Shown: positions 52,630 through 62,079, numbered from the stretch's first letter. The stretch is DNA of 64,000 nt from Paucilactobacillus oligofermentans DSM 15707 = LMG 22743 (GCF_001434315.1 NZ_AZFE01000030.1:104363-168362); one strand, 5' to 3'. A program made the numbers and translations. Notes: a model not told the origin generated them from the letters alone.

Positions 52630-53406
52630 CTAACCAAAATTTCCAGAGATATAATCTTCCGTCATTTTCACATGCGGTGTTTGAAAAACATCTTGAGTCC
52701 GGTTAAACTCAATCACTCTTCCTTGATGAAAGAAAGCTGTATAATCACTAACTCGTGAAGCTTGTTGCATATTATGCGTCACAATAATGATGGTATAATC
52801 TTTTCTCAGCTTACGCATTGTTGCTTCCACTTTTTCGGTAGAAATTGGATCTAAAGCACTGGCTGGTTCATCCATTAATAAAATATCAGGTCGTAATGAT
52901 AATGACCGAGCAATACATAATCGTTGCTGTTGCCCACCAGACAACTCCAACGCACTCTTATCTAAATCATCCTTAACTTCATCCCATAAAGCCGCTTCTT
53001 TTAAACTAGTCTCAATTCGTTCTTCCAAAACACGTGAATCAGTAATGCCATTTTTCTTTAAGGCAAATGTAATATTATTTCGAATCGATTTAGCAAATGG
53101 ATTAGGTCGTTGAAATACCATCCCAATTTGTTTCCGAACTTCATATTCATTAATCTTGGGTTGATTAATATCAACGGAACGATATATGATTTGACCATTA
53201 ACGGTCACACTCTTATCATGCATCCGGTTGAGACTACGTAAATAAGTTGATTTACCAGAACCAGATGCCCCAATGATAGCCGTGATTTTATGCCGTGGAA
53301 ATTCTAAACTGGAATCAAAAACTGCTTGATTATCCCCATAAATTACTTCTAAATTTTTAGTTTCAATCGCTAACTCTAAATTGGTTGGTGCTATGAATGT
53401 ATCCAT
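52630..53406 (-). CDS. pstB: Phosphate ABC transporter ATP-binding protein (first copy)
   Basis: 258 residues; GGAGGGATGAC precedes the ATG at 53404-53406. Walker [20 protein letters not shown], signature [15 protein letters not shown], Walker [14 protein letters not shown]. It differs from the neighbouring copy at many positions, so the duplication is not recent. Energises uptake through the PstC/PstA channel. Confidence 0.95.
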   Translation of the reverse strand: MDTFIAPTNLELAIETKNLEVIYGDNQAVFDSSLEFPRHKITAIIGASGSGKSTYLRSLNRMHDKSVTVNGQIIYRSVDINQPKINEYEVRKQIGMVFQRPNPFAKSIRNNITFALKKNGITDSRVLEERIETSLKEAALWDEVKDDLDKSALELSGGQQQRLCIARSLSLRPDILLMDEPASALDPISTEKVEATMRKLRKDYTIIIVTHNMQQASRVSDYTAFFHQGRVIEFNRTQDVFQTPHVKMTEDYISGNFG

Positions 53407-53418
53407 GTCATCCCTCCG

Positions 53419-54306
53419 CTATTTACTTGAAGTTAACTTGTTATAAAGCCGATTACCCAACATCCGTGCACTGATATTAAAAATCAAAATAACAATGATT
53501 AGGACCGCTGCCGTTCCATTTGAAACCGCATCAATATCAGGGACAATCCCTTCTGCATTAACTTTCCAAATATGGACTGCTAACGTTTCAGCTGGTCGTA
53601 ATGGATTTAAAAAGCTATTGGGATCAAAGGCATTCCAGTTACCATAATTTAAAACTGGTGCACTTTGACCAGCTGTATAAATCAAGGCAGCCGCTTCACC
53701 AAATACTCGCCCAGCACTTAAAATTACCCCCGTTAAGATTCCTGGGACCGCAGCTGGTAAAATAATTCCCGTTGTTGTCTTCCAACTAGATAATCCCAAT
53801 GCAATTCCGGCCTCACGTTGTAAGTTAGGCACGGCTGATAACGACGTTTCAATATTTCTCGTTAACAATGGTAAGTTAAAAAATGTTAAGGCGATGGCAC
53901 CTGCAAGAATTGAAAATCCCATTTGAAACTGGATAACAAACAATAGGTAACCAAACAATCCAACTACCACTGAAGGTAAAGAACTTAAAACTTCAATAGC
54001 GGTTCTCATCACACTTGTTACCCAATTGTCGGGTGCATATTCAGCGAGATAAATCCCAGCACCCAACGCAATTGGAAATGAAATGATTAACGTTAAAATC
54101 AATAAGTAAAGTGAGTTAAATAGTTGATCGCGAATCCCACCACCAGCGGCAAACGCTTTTGATGGCGTCGTTAGAAAGTGCCATGAAAGATGTGGTACCC
54201 CAGATACTAAGATGTATCCAATGAGGCCAAATAAAATTAATACCACAATTGCCACGAAAGTATAAATCAAACCAGTTGCAAGGTGATCACTTCGTTTTGC
54301 ATTCAT
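53419..54306 (-). CDS. pstA: Phosphate ABC transporter permease PstA
   Basis: 295 residues, six hydrophobic segments. The permease EAA-like loop is ALGLSSWKTTTGIILPAAVPGILTG, and GAGIYLAEYAP and VFGEAAALIYTAG are typical of PstA. Its stop lies 12 bases before pstB. The ATG shares the TAATG overlap with pstC. Confidence 0.94.
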   Translation of the reverse strand: MNAKRSDHLATGLIYTFVAIVVLILFGLIGYILVSGVPHLSWHFLTTPSKAFAAGGGIRDQLFNSLYLLILTLIISFPIALGAGIYLAEYAPDNWVTSVMRTAIEVLSSLPSVVVGLFGYLLFVIQFQMGFSILAGAIALTFFNLPLLTRNIETSLSAVPNLQREAGIALGLSSWKTTTGIILPAAVPGILTGVILSAGRVFGEAAALIYTAGQSAPVLNYGNWNAFDPNSFLNPLRPAETLAVHIWKVNAEGIVPDIDAVSNGTAAVLIIVILIFNISARMLGNRLYNKLTSSK

Positions 54307-55208
54307 TATTTGATCCTCCCTTTACGTGCAATGAGTTTCACGACTAAGTTAAATACTAATGACATAATCAATAGTAATAAGGCCAATGACCATAAAGCAT
54401 TATTTGGTAATGTTCCCATAATGGTATTACCAATTCCCATCGTCAATTGACTGGTTAACGTTGCCGATGGTGAGGTTAGATTTTGTGGTAACATTGCTGC
54501 ATTTCCAATCACCATTTGGACTGCTAAAGCTTCACCAAAGGCGCGCGCCATTCCAAAGACCACGGCGGTTAAAATCCCTGGTGTTGCAGCTCGTAAAATC
54601 ACCTTATATATCGTCTGCCAACGTGTCGCCCCTAAAGCTAATGAAGCTTGCCGATAATGCCGTGGTACTGCTTTTAAGCTATCCACGGTTAATGACGTAA
54701 TGGTTGGCAATACCATGACAAACAAGACAATCGCTCCAGCTAAGATACCAAATCCAGTCCCACCATAAATTGTTCTGACTGCTGGAACTACGATTGCTAG
54801 CCCAATTAATCCATAAATTACTGATGGAATTCCCACCAATAATTCAATAATCACTTGTAAGAATTTTGCTCCACGTTTAGGTGCAAACTCAGTCATAAAT
54901 AACGCAACTGCGATTGCAAATGGGGTCGCAATCAGCGCTGACAATAATGTAACTCCGAATGAAGTGACAATCATTGGTAAAGCCCCAATTAACTTTTTAC
55001 CGGGATTCCAATCAGTTTTAAATAAAAAATCTGATATTTTCATCCCATTTTGGGTAAACATTGCTAGTCCATGAATCGTGATGAAAACGAGAATTGAAAT
55101 TACTAGTACAGCAATTAAGCCAATACTCAAATAACTAATAAATTTTCCACGCTGGTCTTCATGCGTGGCTTTTGATGGTTTTAAAAGTCGATCTTTAATT
55201 TCGTCCAT
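54306..55208 (-). CDS. pstC: Phosphate ABC transporter permease PstC
   Basis: 300 residues with six hydrophobic segments, beginning MDEIKDRLLKPSKATHEDQRGK. EAA-type loop ALGATRWQTIYKVILRAATPGILTA and the following ARAFGEALAVQMVIGNA identify it as PstC. It follows pstS by 10 bases and overlaps pstA by one base. Confidence 0.94.
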   Translation of the reverse strand: MDEIKDRLLKPSKATHEDQRGKFISYLSIGLIAVLVISILVFITIHGLAMFTQNGMKISDFLFKTDWNPGKKLIGALPMIVTSFGVTLLSALIATPFAIAVALFMTEFAPKRGAKFLQVIIELLVGIPSVIYGLIGLAIVVPAVRTIYGGTGFGILAGAIVLFVMVLPTITSLTVDSLKAVPRHYRQASLALGATRWQTIYKVILRAATPGILTAVVFGMARAFGEALAVQMVIGNAAMLPQNLTSPSATLTSQLTMGIGNTIMGTLPNNALWSLALLLLIMSLVFNLVVKLIARKGRIK

Positions 55209-55217
55209 AGCAGCCTC

Positions 55218-56075
55218 CTATTTTGAAACATGATTATTTGCGTCTTTAGAAACTTTCATATCATGAATACTGATATATCCCAATTGCTTCACTAGCTTAC
55301 TTTGCACTTCATGCGATTGAATATACTTAAGAAATTTATCAACCTCTGTTCCCGGATTCTTTCGGGTATACATATGCTCATAAGACCAAATCTTCCAAGC
55401 ATTCGTCGTCACATTAGTAACATTTGGCTTAACTCCATCAATTGAGAGTGGTTGAATTTTATTATTTACATATGAAAATGATACATAACTTATTGCTCCC
55501 GGAGTGCTACCAACGATTTGTTGCACCGTTCCATTAGAATCTTGTTCCTGTGATTTAACTGCTGTTTTCTTTCCCAGTACCGATTGTTCAAATGTGATTC
55601 TGGTCCCACTACCTTGAGCTCGATTAATTACAATAATTTCTTCATTTTTGCCACCAACTGATTTCCAATTAGTGATCTTACCAGTAAAGATATCTTGTAA
55701 TTGTTGCATCGTTAAATTTTTAACCCCAATTTTTGGATTGACTACGGGGACAATTCCGACGACTGCAACTTCATGATCAACCAACTTATCCGCATCAATG
55801 CCATCTGCTTGAGAAGCAAAGACATCTGAATTACCAATTAACACGGCGCCGGTTTGAACTTGACTTAATCCAGTTCCAGAACCTCCACCTTGAACCGTAA
55901 TTGAAATATCTTGATTCTTTTCACTATATTCACTCGCCACTTGTTCTACCAATGGCTGTAGTGCTGTCGAGCCGACAATTGTCATCTTCTTACTCTGTGA
56001 TTGCTTATTTCCGCATCCAGTGACAATTATCAACAACGTTAACAACGATAATGCAATTGTTATTGATCGTTTCAT
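55218..56075 (-). CDS. pstS: Phosphate-binding lipoprotein PstS (operon copy)
   Basis: 285-residue extracellular phosphate receptor. The signal ends at the lipobox IVTGC (Cys about residue 21). The phosphate-site elements include GSTALQPLVEQVA, QGGGSGTGLSQV, INRAQGSGTRITFEQ and TPGAISYVSFSYV. It heads pstSCABB-phoU and has a Pho box array (56133-56171) about 60-100 bases upstream. Confidence 0.96.
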   Translation of the reverse strand: MKRSITIALSLLTLLIIVTGCGNKQSQSKKMTIVGSTALQPLVEQVASEYSEKNQDISITVQGGGSGTGLSQVQTGAVLIGNSDVFASQADGIDADKLVDHEVAVVGIVPVVNPKIGVKNLTMQQLQDIFTGKITNWKSVGGKNEEIIVINRAQGSGTRITFEQSVLGKKTAVKSQEQDSNGTVQQIVGSTPGAISYVSFSYVNNKIQPLSIDGVKPNVTNVTTNAWKIWSYEHMYTRKNPGTEVDKFLKYIQSHEVQSKLVKQLGYISIHDMKVSKDANNHVSK

Positions 56076-56132
56076 CGCCTAACCTCTTTCATATCCACTG
56101 TTTTCTATTTCAAAATTAGTATATTTTAACAG

Positions 56133-56171
56133 TGTAAATTTCATGTTTGCATCATGTAAAGAACTTGTAAA
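56133..56171 (-). promoter_or_regulatory. Pho box array upstream of pstS-pstCAB operon
   Basis: TGTAAA (plus-strand) occurs at 56133, 56155 and 56166 with TGTTTG at 56144, so four elements sit exactly 11 bases apart. On the coding (minus) strand these are TTTACA direct repeats, as in PhoP-binding Pho boxes of Firmicutes. It lies just upstream of the operon's pstS. Confidence 0.82.
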
Positions 56172-56223
56172 TTTTTACATACAAGCTACAAACAATTAAT
56201 TTAATGGCCTTTAGAGGTTAAAC

Positions 56224-56259
56224 AAAAAGGCTCTAAGAATGTCTTTCATCCTCAGAGCC
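56224..56259 (-). terminator. Terminator after the solo pstS gene
   Basis: On the minus strand GGCTCTGAG, loop, CTTAGAGCC then TTTTT. It separates the solo pstS from the downstream pst operon, so the two pstS genes have separate promoters. Confidence 0.82.
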
Positions 56260-56274
56260 AATCAGTAAGTTTAA

Positions 56275-57132
56275 CTATTTGATTTGATTGTTAGCGTCTT
56301 TAGATACTTTCATATCCTTAATTGCAATGTAACCAAGTTTTTTAACTAAAGTCTTTTGTACTTTGTCTGATTTAACATACTTCACAAACTTTTTAGTTGA
56401 AGCATCTGCATTTTTAGTTGTATACATATGTTCATATGACCAAATCTTCCATGCATTGGTTTTAACGTTAGCATCAGTTGGTTTGACGTTATCAATTGAA
56501 ACTGCTTGAATCTTACTATTTACATATGAGAATGAAACATAACTAATCGCTCCGGAAGTACTAGAAACTAATTTTTGAACGGTTCCATTTGAATCTTGTT
56601 CTTGCGCTTTAATAGCTGATTTACCATCTAAAACGTTTTGTTCAAATGTAATACGAGTTCCACTACCTTTAGCTCGGTTAATGATCGTAATTTCTTCATC
56701 TTTACCACCAACTTGGTTCCAGTTAGTTATTTTACCAGTAAAGATATCTTGTAATTGTTGCATGGTTAAATTTTTTACGCCTGTATCTGGATTAACAACT
56801 GGTGTAATTCCAACTACAGCAACTTTATTATCAACAATTTTTTTAGTATTTACACCACTGACTTGAGAAGCAAAAACATCTGAATTTCCTACTGACACCG
56901 ATCCGTTTGAAATCTGGCTAAGTCCGGTTCCTGATCCACCACCTTGTACTGTGATGGAAGTACCACTATTTTCATCTTGATAATTATTGGCGGCCTGTTC
57001 AACTAATGGCTGTAATGCGGTTGACCCAACAATTGTTAATTTACTCGAATCACTTGCACTTTTACTGGAACACCCTGCAATAAATACTCCTGCTAGTAAT
57101 AATGAAGAAACCAAAATCAGAATTTTTTTCAT
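56275..57132 (-). CDS. pstS: Phosphate-binding lipoprotein PstS (solo copy)
   Basis: 285 residues from the ATG ending at 57132 (MKKILILVSSLLL), with AAGGGG upstream; the longer frame to 57171 is not needed. Lipobox IAGC is near residue 20. The body is closely similar to the other PstS (GSTALQPLVEQAA, QGGGSGTGLSQI, INRAKGSGTRITFEQ), with the same length. A Pho box array lies directly upstream and a terminator follows. Two phosphate receptors with separate promoters suggest graded or alternative expression. Confidence 0.95.
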   Translation of the reverse strand: MKKILILVSSLLLAGVFIAGCSSKSASDSSKLTIVGSTALQPLVEQAANNYQDENSGTSITVQGGGSGTGLSQISNGSVSVGNSDVFASQVSGVNTKKIVDNKVAVVGITPVVNPDTGVKNLTMQQLQDIFTGKITNWNQVGGKDEEITIINRAKGSGTRITFEQNVLDGKSAIKAQEQDSNGTVQKLVSSTSGAISYVSFSYVNSKIQAVSIDNVKPTDANVKTNAWKIWSYEHMYTTKNADASTKKFVKYVKSDKVQKTLVKKLGYIAIKDMKVSKDANNQIK

Positions 57133-57190
57133 GTTCTTAAACCCCTTTTTTATTTTTTGCTTTATCAGCATCCTTAGATTAACCGTCTAA

Positions 57191-57253
57191 CGTAAATCTA
57201 AAATGTTATTTATGTAAAAGCCATGTAAATGAATAATGTAAATAAAGTGTAAA
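57191..57253. promoter_or_regulatory. Pho box array between solo pstS and the response regulator gene
   Basis: TGTAAA occurs at 57213, 57224, 57237 and 57248 (spacings 11, 13, 11), with CGTAAA at 57191. The array lies about 60-120 bases before the solo pstS start and 75-135 bases before the divergent regulator gene, so it could serve both promoters. Confidence 0.82.
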
Positions 57254-57326
57254 TGTATCGACAATTATTCACATTTGTGCGATAAATAAGGTATACAAAA
57301 TATTGGGAGTCTAAGGGAGAGTCATT

Positions 57327-58055
57327 TTGGCTGAACGAATATTACTATTAACCAATCAATTAGCACTATTTACTTCATTAAATGAAGTTGCAAACCAAAA
57401 TAGTTGGTTTGTTAATAATACAGTTCTACCACAAGAAGCTTTAAGAACAGTAAAAGAACAATATATTTCGGCTGTGGTTTGGGACTTAAACAGTCTCGAA
57501 TTTCAGCTTAGTTTAACTGTTTTAACTCAAATTAGAGAACTAGTTCATGGCCCAATTATTGCGTTGTTTAACTCACTAAACAGTAGTATGCGTGATTCAC
57601 TATACGAAATTCATATTGATGACTTTTGTTCAATGCCGGTTGATTTTAACCATATTATGAAAATAATTAAGCAACGAACTTGGGTTTATCAACAAATCCC
57701 CAATGATACAGATCAAGAGTCCATATCTGCTCCTGATGAACCAGACATTTCTCATCTAGTTAGATTTCATGATTTAACGATTGATAAGAATCACTACTCA
57801 GTAATGAAAGATGGCGCTGATTTAAACCTTACTCCCAAAGAATTCAAGCTATTTAAATACTTAGTTAATCATCCCAATCAAGTCTTAAGTCGAGACCAAT
57901 TACTTGAAGGTGTCTGGGGATACGACATCATGGGAACTTCTCGGATGGTAGATATTCATATTAGTCACCTTCGTGATAAAATTGAAGCTGATCCTAAAAA
58001 TCCAATCTGGATTAAAACGGTTCGTGGCTTTGGATATATTTTTTCTGATAATTAA
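57327..58055 (+). CDS. OmpR-type response regulator with degenerate receiver (phosphate regulon)
   Basis: 242 residues, start TTG at 57327 with AAGGGAG upstream. The C-terminal winged helix is intact (LNLTPKEFKLFKYLVNHPNQVLSRDQLLEGVWGYD...TVRGFGYIF). The receiver is not: the acidic pair after strand 1 is missing (ILLLTNQ), the Thr/Ser position is Phe (IIALFNSLN), and the conserved Lys is Met (FCSMPVD), though an Asp at the phosphoacceptor position remains (VVWDLNS). No histidine kinase gene is adjacent. Divergent from pstS across a Pho box array, it most likely controls phosphate uptake, perhaps independent of phosphorylation. Confidence 0.88.
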   Translation: MAERILLLTNQLALFTSLNEVANQNSWFVNNTVLPQEALRTVKEQYISAVVWDLNSLEFQLSLTVLTQIRELVHGPIIALFNSLNSSMRDSLYEIHIDDFCSMPVDFNHIMKIIKQRTWVYQQIPNDTDQESISAPDEPDISHLVRFHDLTIDKNHYSVMKDGADLNLTPKEFKLFKYLVNHPNQVLSRDQLLEGVWGYDIMGTSRMVDIHISHLRDKIEADPKNPIWIKTVRGFGYIFSDN

Positions 58056-58058
58056 TTT

Positions 58059-58096
58059 CAAAAAGCTAATTTCAACAATGAGATTAGCTTTTTTAT
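58059..58096 (+). terminator. Terminator of response regulator gene
   Basis: AAAAAGCTAAT, loop, ATTAGCTTTTTT, starting four bases after the stop codon. Confidence 0.85.
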
Positions 58097-58101
58097 TGCA
58101 C

Positions 58102-58131
58102 AAAAAAAGGATATCGCTAACGACATCCTTT
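58102..58131 (-). terminator. Terminator of LysM protein gene
   Basis: On the minus strand AAAGGATGTCG, loop TTA, GCGATATCCTTT then a T-run; one mismatch in the stem. It is 20 bases beyond the stop. Confidence 0.82.
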
Positions 58132-58152
58132 AAAATTATTCAAGTTTAAATC

Positions 58153-58770
58153 TTAATACCAACCATTTGCTTGCCAGAATGCTTGTGCAGCAGTCCATGA
58201 ACCATAACGGCTTGATACATAGTTATCAGCAACTGCTTCTTGGTTAGCAGCTGAGTAATCACCATTTAAGTATGATGAGCTCAATTGATATTTACCATAA
58301 TATTGACCATTTGAGGCAGTGTATGAACCACCAGATTCTTTGTTAGCAATCCAAGATTTAGCAGCTGAATCTGATCCAGCAACTGTACTTGTATAGTTTG
58401 ATGAAGCTGTGCTTGTAGAAGCAGTTGAAGTTGCAGCAGCTGAAGTTGTATCAGTTGTTGTACTTTCATCAGCTGCTGGAGTTGTAGCAACTTCTTCATC
58501 AGTAGCTTCACGAATTGTACCATTGTCAGTGATCATTAATTCTGCACCAACATAAATCAAATTCTTATCTGCAATGTTATTGTTTGAGGCAAGTGAATCA
58601 ACTAAGCTATCGTTATTAGCGTAAGTGTATGAAATACCTGAAAGCGTGTCACCTGATTTAACTGTGTAAATCTCATCGGCGTTAGCTTGGATTGATGTAG
58701 CGGCAAATCCTAATGTAAATGCGCCTGCTACTGCAACAGAGAACTTGAGTGCGTTCTTCTTTAAATTCAT
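58153..58770 (-). CDS. Secreted LysM-domain cell wall protein
   Basis: 205 residues. A Sec signal (MNLKKNALKFSVAVAGAFTLGF...NADE) is followed by one LysM domain (IYTVKSGDTLSGISYTYANND, about 34-78), a Thr/Ser/Ala-rich linker, and a C-terminal domain of about 60 residues: WIANKESGGSYTASNGQYYGKYQLSSSYL (positions about 140-168), then WTAAQAFWQANGWY. That last part, with its Glu in NKESGG, resembles the transglycosylase-like domain of LysM proteins in lactobacilli. Secreted and wall-bound; lytic or structural role not certain. Confidence 0.85.
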   Translation of the reverse strand: MNLKKNALKFSVAVAGAFTLGFAATSIQANADEIYTVKSGDTLSGISYTYANNDSLVDSLASNNNIADKNLIYVGAELMITDNGTIREATDEEVATTPAADESTTTDTTSAAATSTASTSTASSNYTSTVAGSDSAAKSWIANKESGGSYTASNGQYYGKYQLSSSYLNGDYSAANQEAVADNYVSSRYGSWTAAQAFWQANGWY

Positions 58771-59294
58771 AAATTAAAAAACCATCCTTTTTCTTGTTTT
58801 CCTTATGCAACGAGGATTACTTTACAGGATGAATATTACAAACATATAACAAAGCTTTTTCTATTTTTACCAATTTTGTTTTCTTTGAAATAAAAAGTAT
58901 CAAATCACGAATACTCGTTCTACTTTGTTAAAAAGTGCACATTTATCAAAATTAAGTAAATCGTTTTACGTATTATTATATCGGCGTTTTTATTAATCAG
59001 TTGATACATCAGTCGTAGCAACGCTTTATCCCAATTATTCAGGCTAATCAACTAGGTTTACTATCGACTAACTATTATTACGTGTTAAAAAAGCCGATTT
59101 GCGTTTTTACTTAAATATCGGTTGATTGCAAATATTACAAAAATGACCATTTTTTGATAAAAATTTCAAAAAAACATGAAATAAATATGAATTTTTTCTG
59201 TTTATCCGCGTATATTCAATCTTTTTTGATATTTAATCGCTCATATGAACACCAAAATTACTGATTTTGTTGGTGATTCATCAACTAATAGCAC
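58771..59294. other. Long intergenic region between LysM gene and nrdG
   Basis: About 520 bases with no coding frame I trust. The right part of the LysM promoter lies here. At 59094-59131 a hairpin with a large loop and a minus-strand T-run (CCGAT / ATCGG, followed by CTTTTTT) looks like a weak terminator, although nrdG already has its own terminator at 59296. This could mean a small leftward RNA starts between them. Confidence 0.35.
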
Positions 59295-59295
59295 T

Positions 59296-59333
59296 AAAAA
59301 AGGTATCAGCAATTTGATTTGCTGATACCTTTT
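59296..59333 (-). terminator. Terminator of nrdDG operon
   Basis: On the minus strand AAAAGGTATCAGCAA, loop, TTGCTGATACCTTTTTT; 13-15 pair stem, immediately after the nrdG stop. Confidence 0.9.
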
Positions 59334-59339
59334 GCTCAC

Positions 59340-59921
59340 TTATTTAACTAACTTATCCCAAATCACTACCTGATCTTGGGCTAATGATTTTTTAACATCA
59401 ATAATATTTTGATTGCTACTACCTCGAAACTGTAAGGTTAAATCTTTTTTTGATTCTAAGAATCGACCATCAATTAAAATATCAATATACTTTAACATTT
59501 CTAATTTATCATCAGATTCTTGCATTAATTCATCCCATTTATAACCAGTCCATGACCATATATCTTTAGTATCGCCAAATTCTTGTCGAATTCGTTTTAA
59601 TAATTTAAGGCAAACTTGCGTATTCAAAAATGGTTCACCACCAAGTAATGTCAATCCTTGAACATACGACTGACTTAAATCATCAATAATCTGATCCTCT
59701 AATTCTTGCGTATACTCATGTCCATAATTAAAGTTTTGTGCGACCACATTGTAACAACCTGGACAGCTAAATAAACAGCCACTTACATATAAACTACAAC
59801 GAACACCTTCACCATCAACAAAATTAAACGGTTTATAACTAGCTATCTTTTGTAGACTGTGTTCACTTGCCAGCCATTCTTTGGGCATCGGATTGTTTGG
59901 CTCTTTCATGTGTTGCGGCAT
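59340..59921 (-). CDS. nrdG: Anaerobic ribonucleotide reductase activase
   Basis: Radical-SAM enzyme that installs the glycyl radical on NrdD. Up to 193 residues; starts at ATG codons ending 59921, 59909 or 59888 are possible, all within the 3' end of nrdD, and the last (MPKEWLASEH) fits relatives best. The cluster-binding motif is YVSGCLFSCPGCYNV, with GLTLLGGEPFLN later. Overlap with nrdD ensures coupled synthesis. Confidence 0.94.
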   Translation of the reverse strand: MPQHMKEPNNPMPKEWLASEHSLQKIASYKPFNFVDGEGVRCSLYVSGCLFSCPGCYNVVAQNFNYGHEYTQELEDQIIDDLSQSYVQGLTLLGGEPFLNTQVCLKLLKRIRQEFGDTKDIWSWTGYKWDELMQESDDKLEMLKYIDILIDGRFLESKKDLTLQFRGSSNQNIIDVKKSLAQDQVVIWDKLVK

Positions 59922-62079
59922 TCTTAATCATCTCCCCGTTCATATGTTTTTCACGTGATGAAATTTCAACATGCCGCCCATGAACCATTGGACGTTGTTG
60001 TGGATTACCTAAATAACCACATGTCCGTTTAACTACATCACAAGTTTTCGGATCATGATTACCACATGATGGACAGACAAAGCCCTTAGCAGTTGGCTTG
60101 AAGTCACCTGTAAAACCACACTTAAAGCATTGATCAATCGCTGTATTAGTTCCTAAATAACCGACATGGTCATAAGCCCAATCCCAAACTGATTCAAGTG
60201 CTTTAGGGTTATTTTGCAAACTAGGATACTCACAGTAATGAATAAATCCACCAGCAGCATATTTAGGAAAGACCTCTTCAAATGTTAACTTTTCAAATGG
60301 TGATGGTTTTTTACGAACATCATAATGAAAACTATTCGTATAATACTCTTTATCGGTAATATCTTGAATCTTACCGAATTTTTTCAAATCTGCTTGCGCA
60401 AAAGTATCTGTTAATGATTCTGCTGGGGTTGAATATAAACTATAGTGATAACCACTTTGCTTTTCCCAGTCTTTACAATATTCATACATTCGCTTAACGA
60501 CTTCTTCAGCAAAATCACGTGCTTCTTGCTTATGTTCCCAGTCATCACCGTAAAATAGTGTACACGTTTCATAAATTCCAATATAACCCAATGAAACCGT
60601 AGCACGACTATTTTTAAAAACTTCATCAACTGAATCCGTAGCTTTCAATCGTTTACCGAATGCCCCATACATATATAATAGCGGTGCATTTTCGGGTTCC
60701 GCTTCCTTAGTTCTGGCAATTCGATATTCCAGAGCTTGATAACAAATCGTCATTTTCTCTTCAAAAATATCCCAGAACAAATCTTTTTTTCCTTTTGATT
60801 CAATCGCTACTCGTGGTAAATTAACTGTTACAACACCTAAATTCATTCGTCCTGAGTTAACTTCAACCCCATCATCATTCTTCCAGCCTTGTAAAAATGA
60901 ACGGCATCCCATTGGGGTTTTAAAACTACCGGTTAACTCAACAATTTTGTCATACATTAATAAATCTGGATACATCCGTTTAGTCGAACATTCCAAAGCT
61001 AATTGTTTAATGTCATAATTAGGATCGGTTACATCTAGGTTAAGTCCTCGCTTGATAGTATAAACTAGCTTAGGAAAAATAGCCGTCCGATGTTCCTTAC
61101 CTAATCCTTTAATCCTAACTTTCAAAATAGCAGTTTGGATTTCACGTTCAATCCAATTTGTTCCCAAGCCAAAATTAACCGTCGTAAATGGAGTTTGTCC
61201 TTGTGATGAATACAGAGTATTAATTTCATATTCGAGTGCCTGCATGGCATCATAAATATCTTTAATTGTCTTTTCTTTAGCAAACGCATCACGTTTATCT
61301 TCAGCAATCCATTTTTTTGCATCAACTAAATGCTTATCATAATTAAGTTGGGCATATGGTGCTAATAATTGATCCACTCGATTAGCAGAACATCCACCAT
61401 ATTGTAGCGATGCAACGTTAGCAATAATTTGCGACATTTGTGCGGTTGCGGTTTGGATTGACTTTGGTGAACTAACCCAAGCATTCCCAATCTTAAACCC
61501 ATTAGTCAACATTTCATCAAAATCAATTAAACAACAATTAGTTTCTGGTGTTACTGGTGAGTAATCTAAATCGTGCCAATGAATATCTCCTCGTAAATGA
61601 GCTTGTGCAACTACTTTGGGTAGCATCTTCAAGCCTATTGCCCGACTAACTGCTCCAGCCTCTAAATCACGTTGAGTATTAAAGACCCTACTATCCTTAT
61701 TAGCATTTTCGTGAACTACGCTTGAATTTTTATCAAATAACTTTTGTAGTCGTGCCTCTGGATTAATAGCTCTTTCAAAGCTTTTAACTTCATTTTCATA
61801 AAATAGAGTATATTCCTGAGCTAAATCATGTTGTTCCAAACTTTTTAAAATGTTAACAATCATTTCCGCAATCACAGCTGATTTTACTTCTTGCTTACCA
61901 CTTAATTCGGTATATAGTGATTCTTCAATTTGATTAATCATTTCAGTATCATCAGTTAACTTATGTAGTACAAAGTCAATTTTATAAGCATAAAATGACG
62001 ATTTAGATCCATCACGTTTAACGACCGTAATCTTTTTAAAATCATTTAGTTCAGCAACTCGATCTTTTATAATATCCAT
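59863..62079 (-). CDS. nrdD: Anaerobic (class III) ribonucleoside-triphosphate reductase
   Basis: Makes deoxyribonucleotides without oxygen. About 738 residues. An N-terminal ATP-cone (ITVVKRDGSKSSFYAYKI...) precedes the catalytic barrel. The C-terminal end has a zinc site (CFKCGF ... CPSCG) and the glycyl-radical loop TCGYLGNPQQRP. The start is placed at the ATG ending 62079 with GAGAGTGAG before it. Two NrdR boxes precede the gene; nrdG overlaps its end. Confidence 0.95.
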   Translation of the reverse strand: MDIIKDRVAELNDFKKITVVKRDGSKSSFYAYKIDFVLHKLTDDTEMINQIEESLYTELSGKQEVKSAVIAEMIVNILKSLEQHDLAQEYTLFYENEVKSFERAINPEARLQKLFDKNSSVVHENANKDSRVFNTQRDLEAGAVSRAIGLKMLPKVVAQAHLRGDIHWHDLDYSPVTPETNCCLIDFDEMLTNGFKIGNAWVSSPKSIQTATAQMSQIIANVASLQYGGCSANRVDQLLAPYAQLNYDKHLVDAKKWIAEDKRDAFAKEKTIKDIYDAMQALEYEINTLYSSQGQTPFTTVNFGLGTNWIEREIQTAILKVRIKGLGKEHRTAIFPKLVYTIKRGLNLDVTDPNYDIKQLALECSTKRMYPDLLMYDKIVELTGSFKTPMGCRSFLQGWKNDDGVEVNSGRMNLGVVTVNLPRVAIESKGKKDLFWDIFEEKMTICYQALEYRIARTKEAEPENAPLLYMYGAFGKRLKATDSVDEVFKNSRATVSLGYIGIYETCTLFYGDDWEHKQEARDFAEEVVKRMYEYCKDWEKQSGYHYSLYSTPAESLTDTFAQADLKKFGKIQDITDKEYYTNSFHYDVRKKPSPFEKLTFEEVFPKYAAGGFIHYCEYPSLQNNPKALESVWDWAYDHVGYLGTNTAIDQCFKCGFTGDFKPTAKGFVCPSCGNHDPKTCDVVKRTCGYLGNPQQRPMVHGRHVEISSREKHMNGEMIKNAATHERAKQSDAQRMAGK

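Noticed and set aside
58281..58523. Leu/Gln-rich 80-residue frame on the minus strand
   Set aside because: It is an out-of-frame reading of the repetitive Ser/Thr/Ala linker of the LysM protein.
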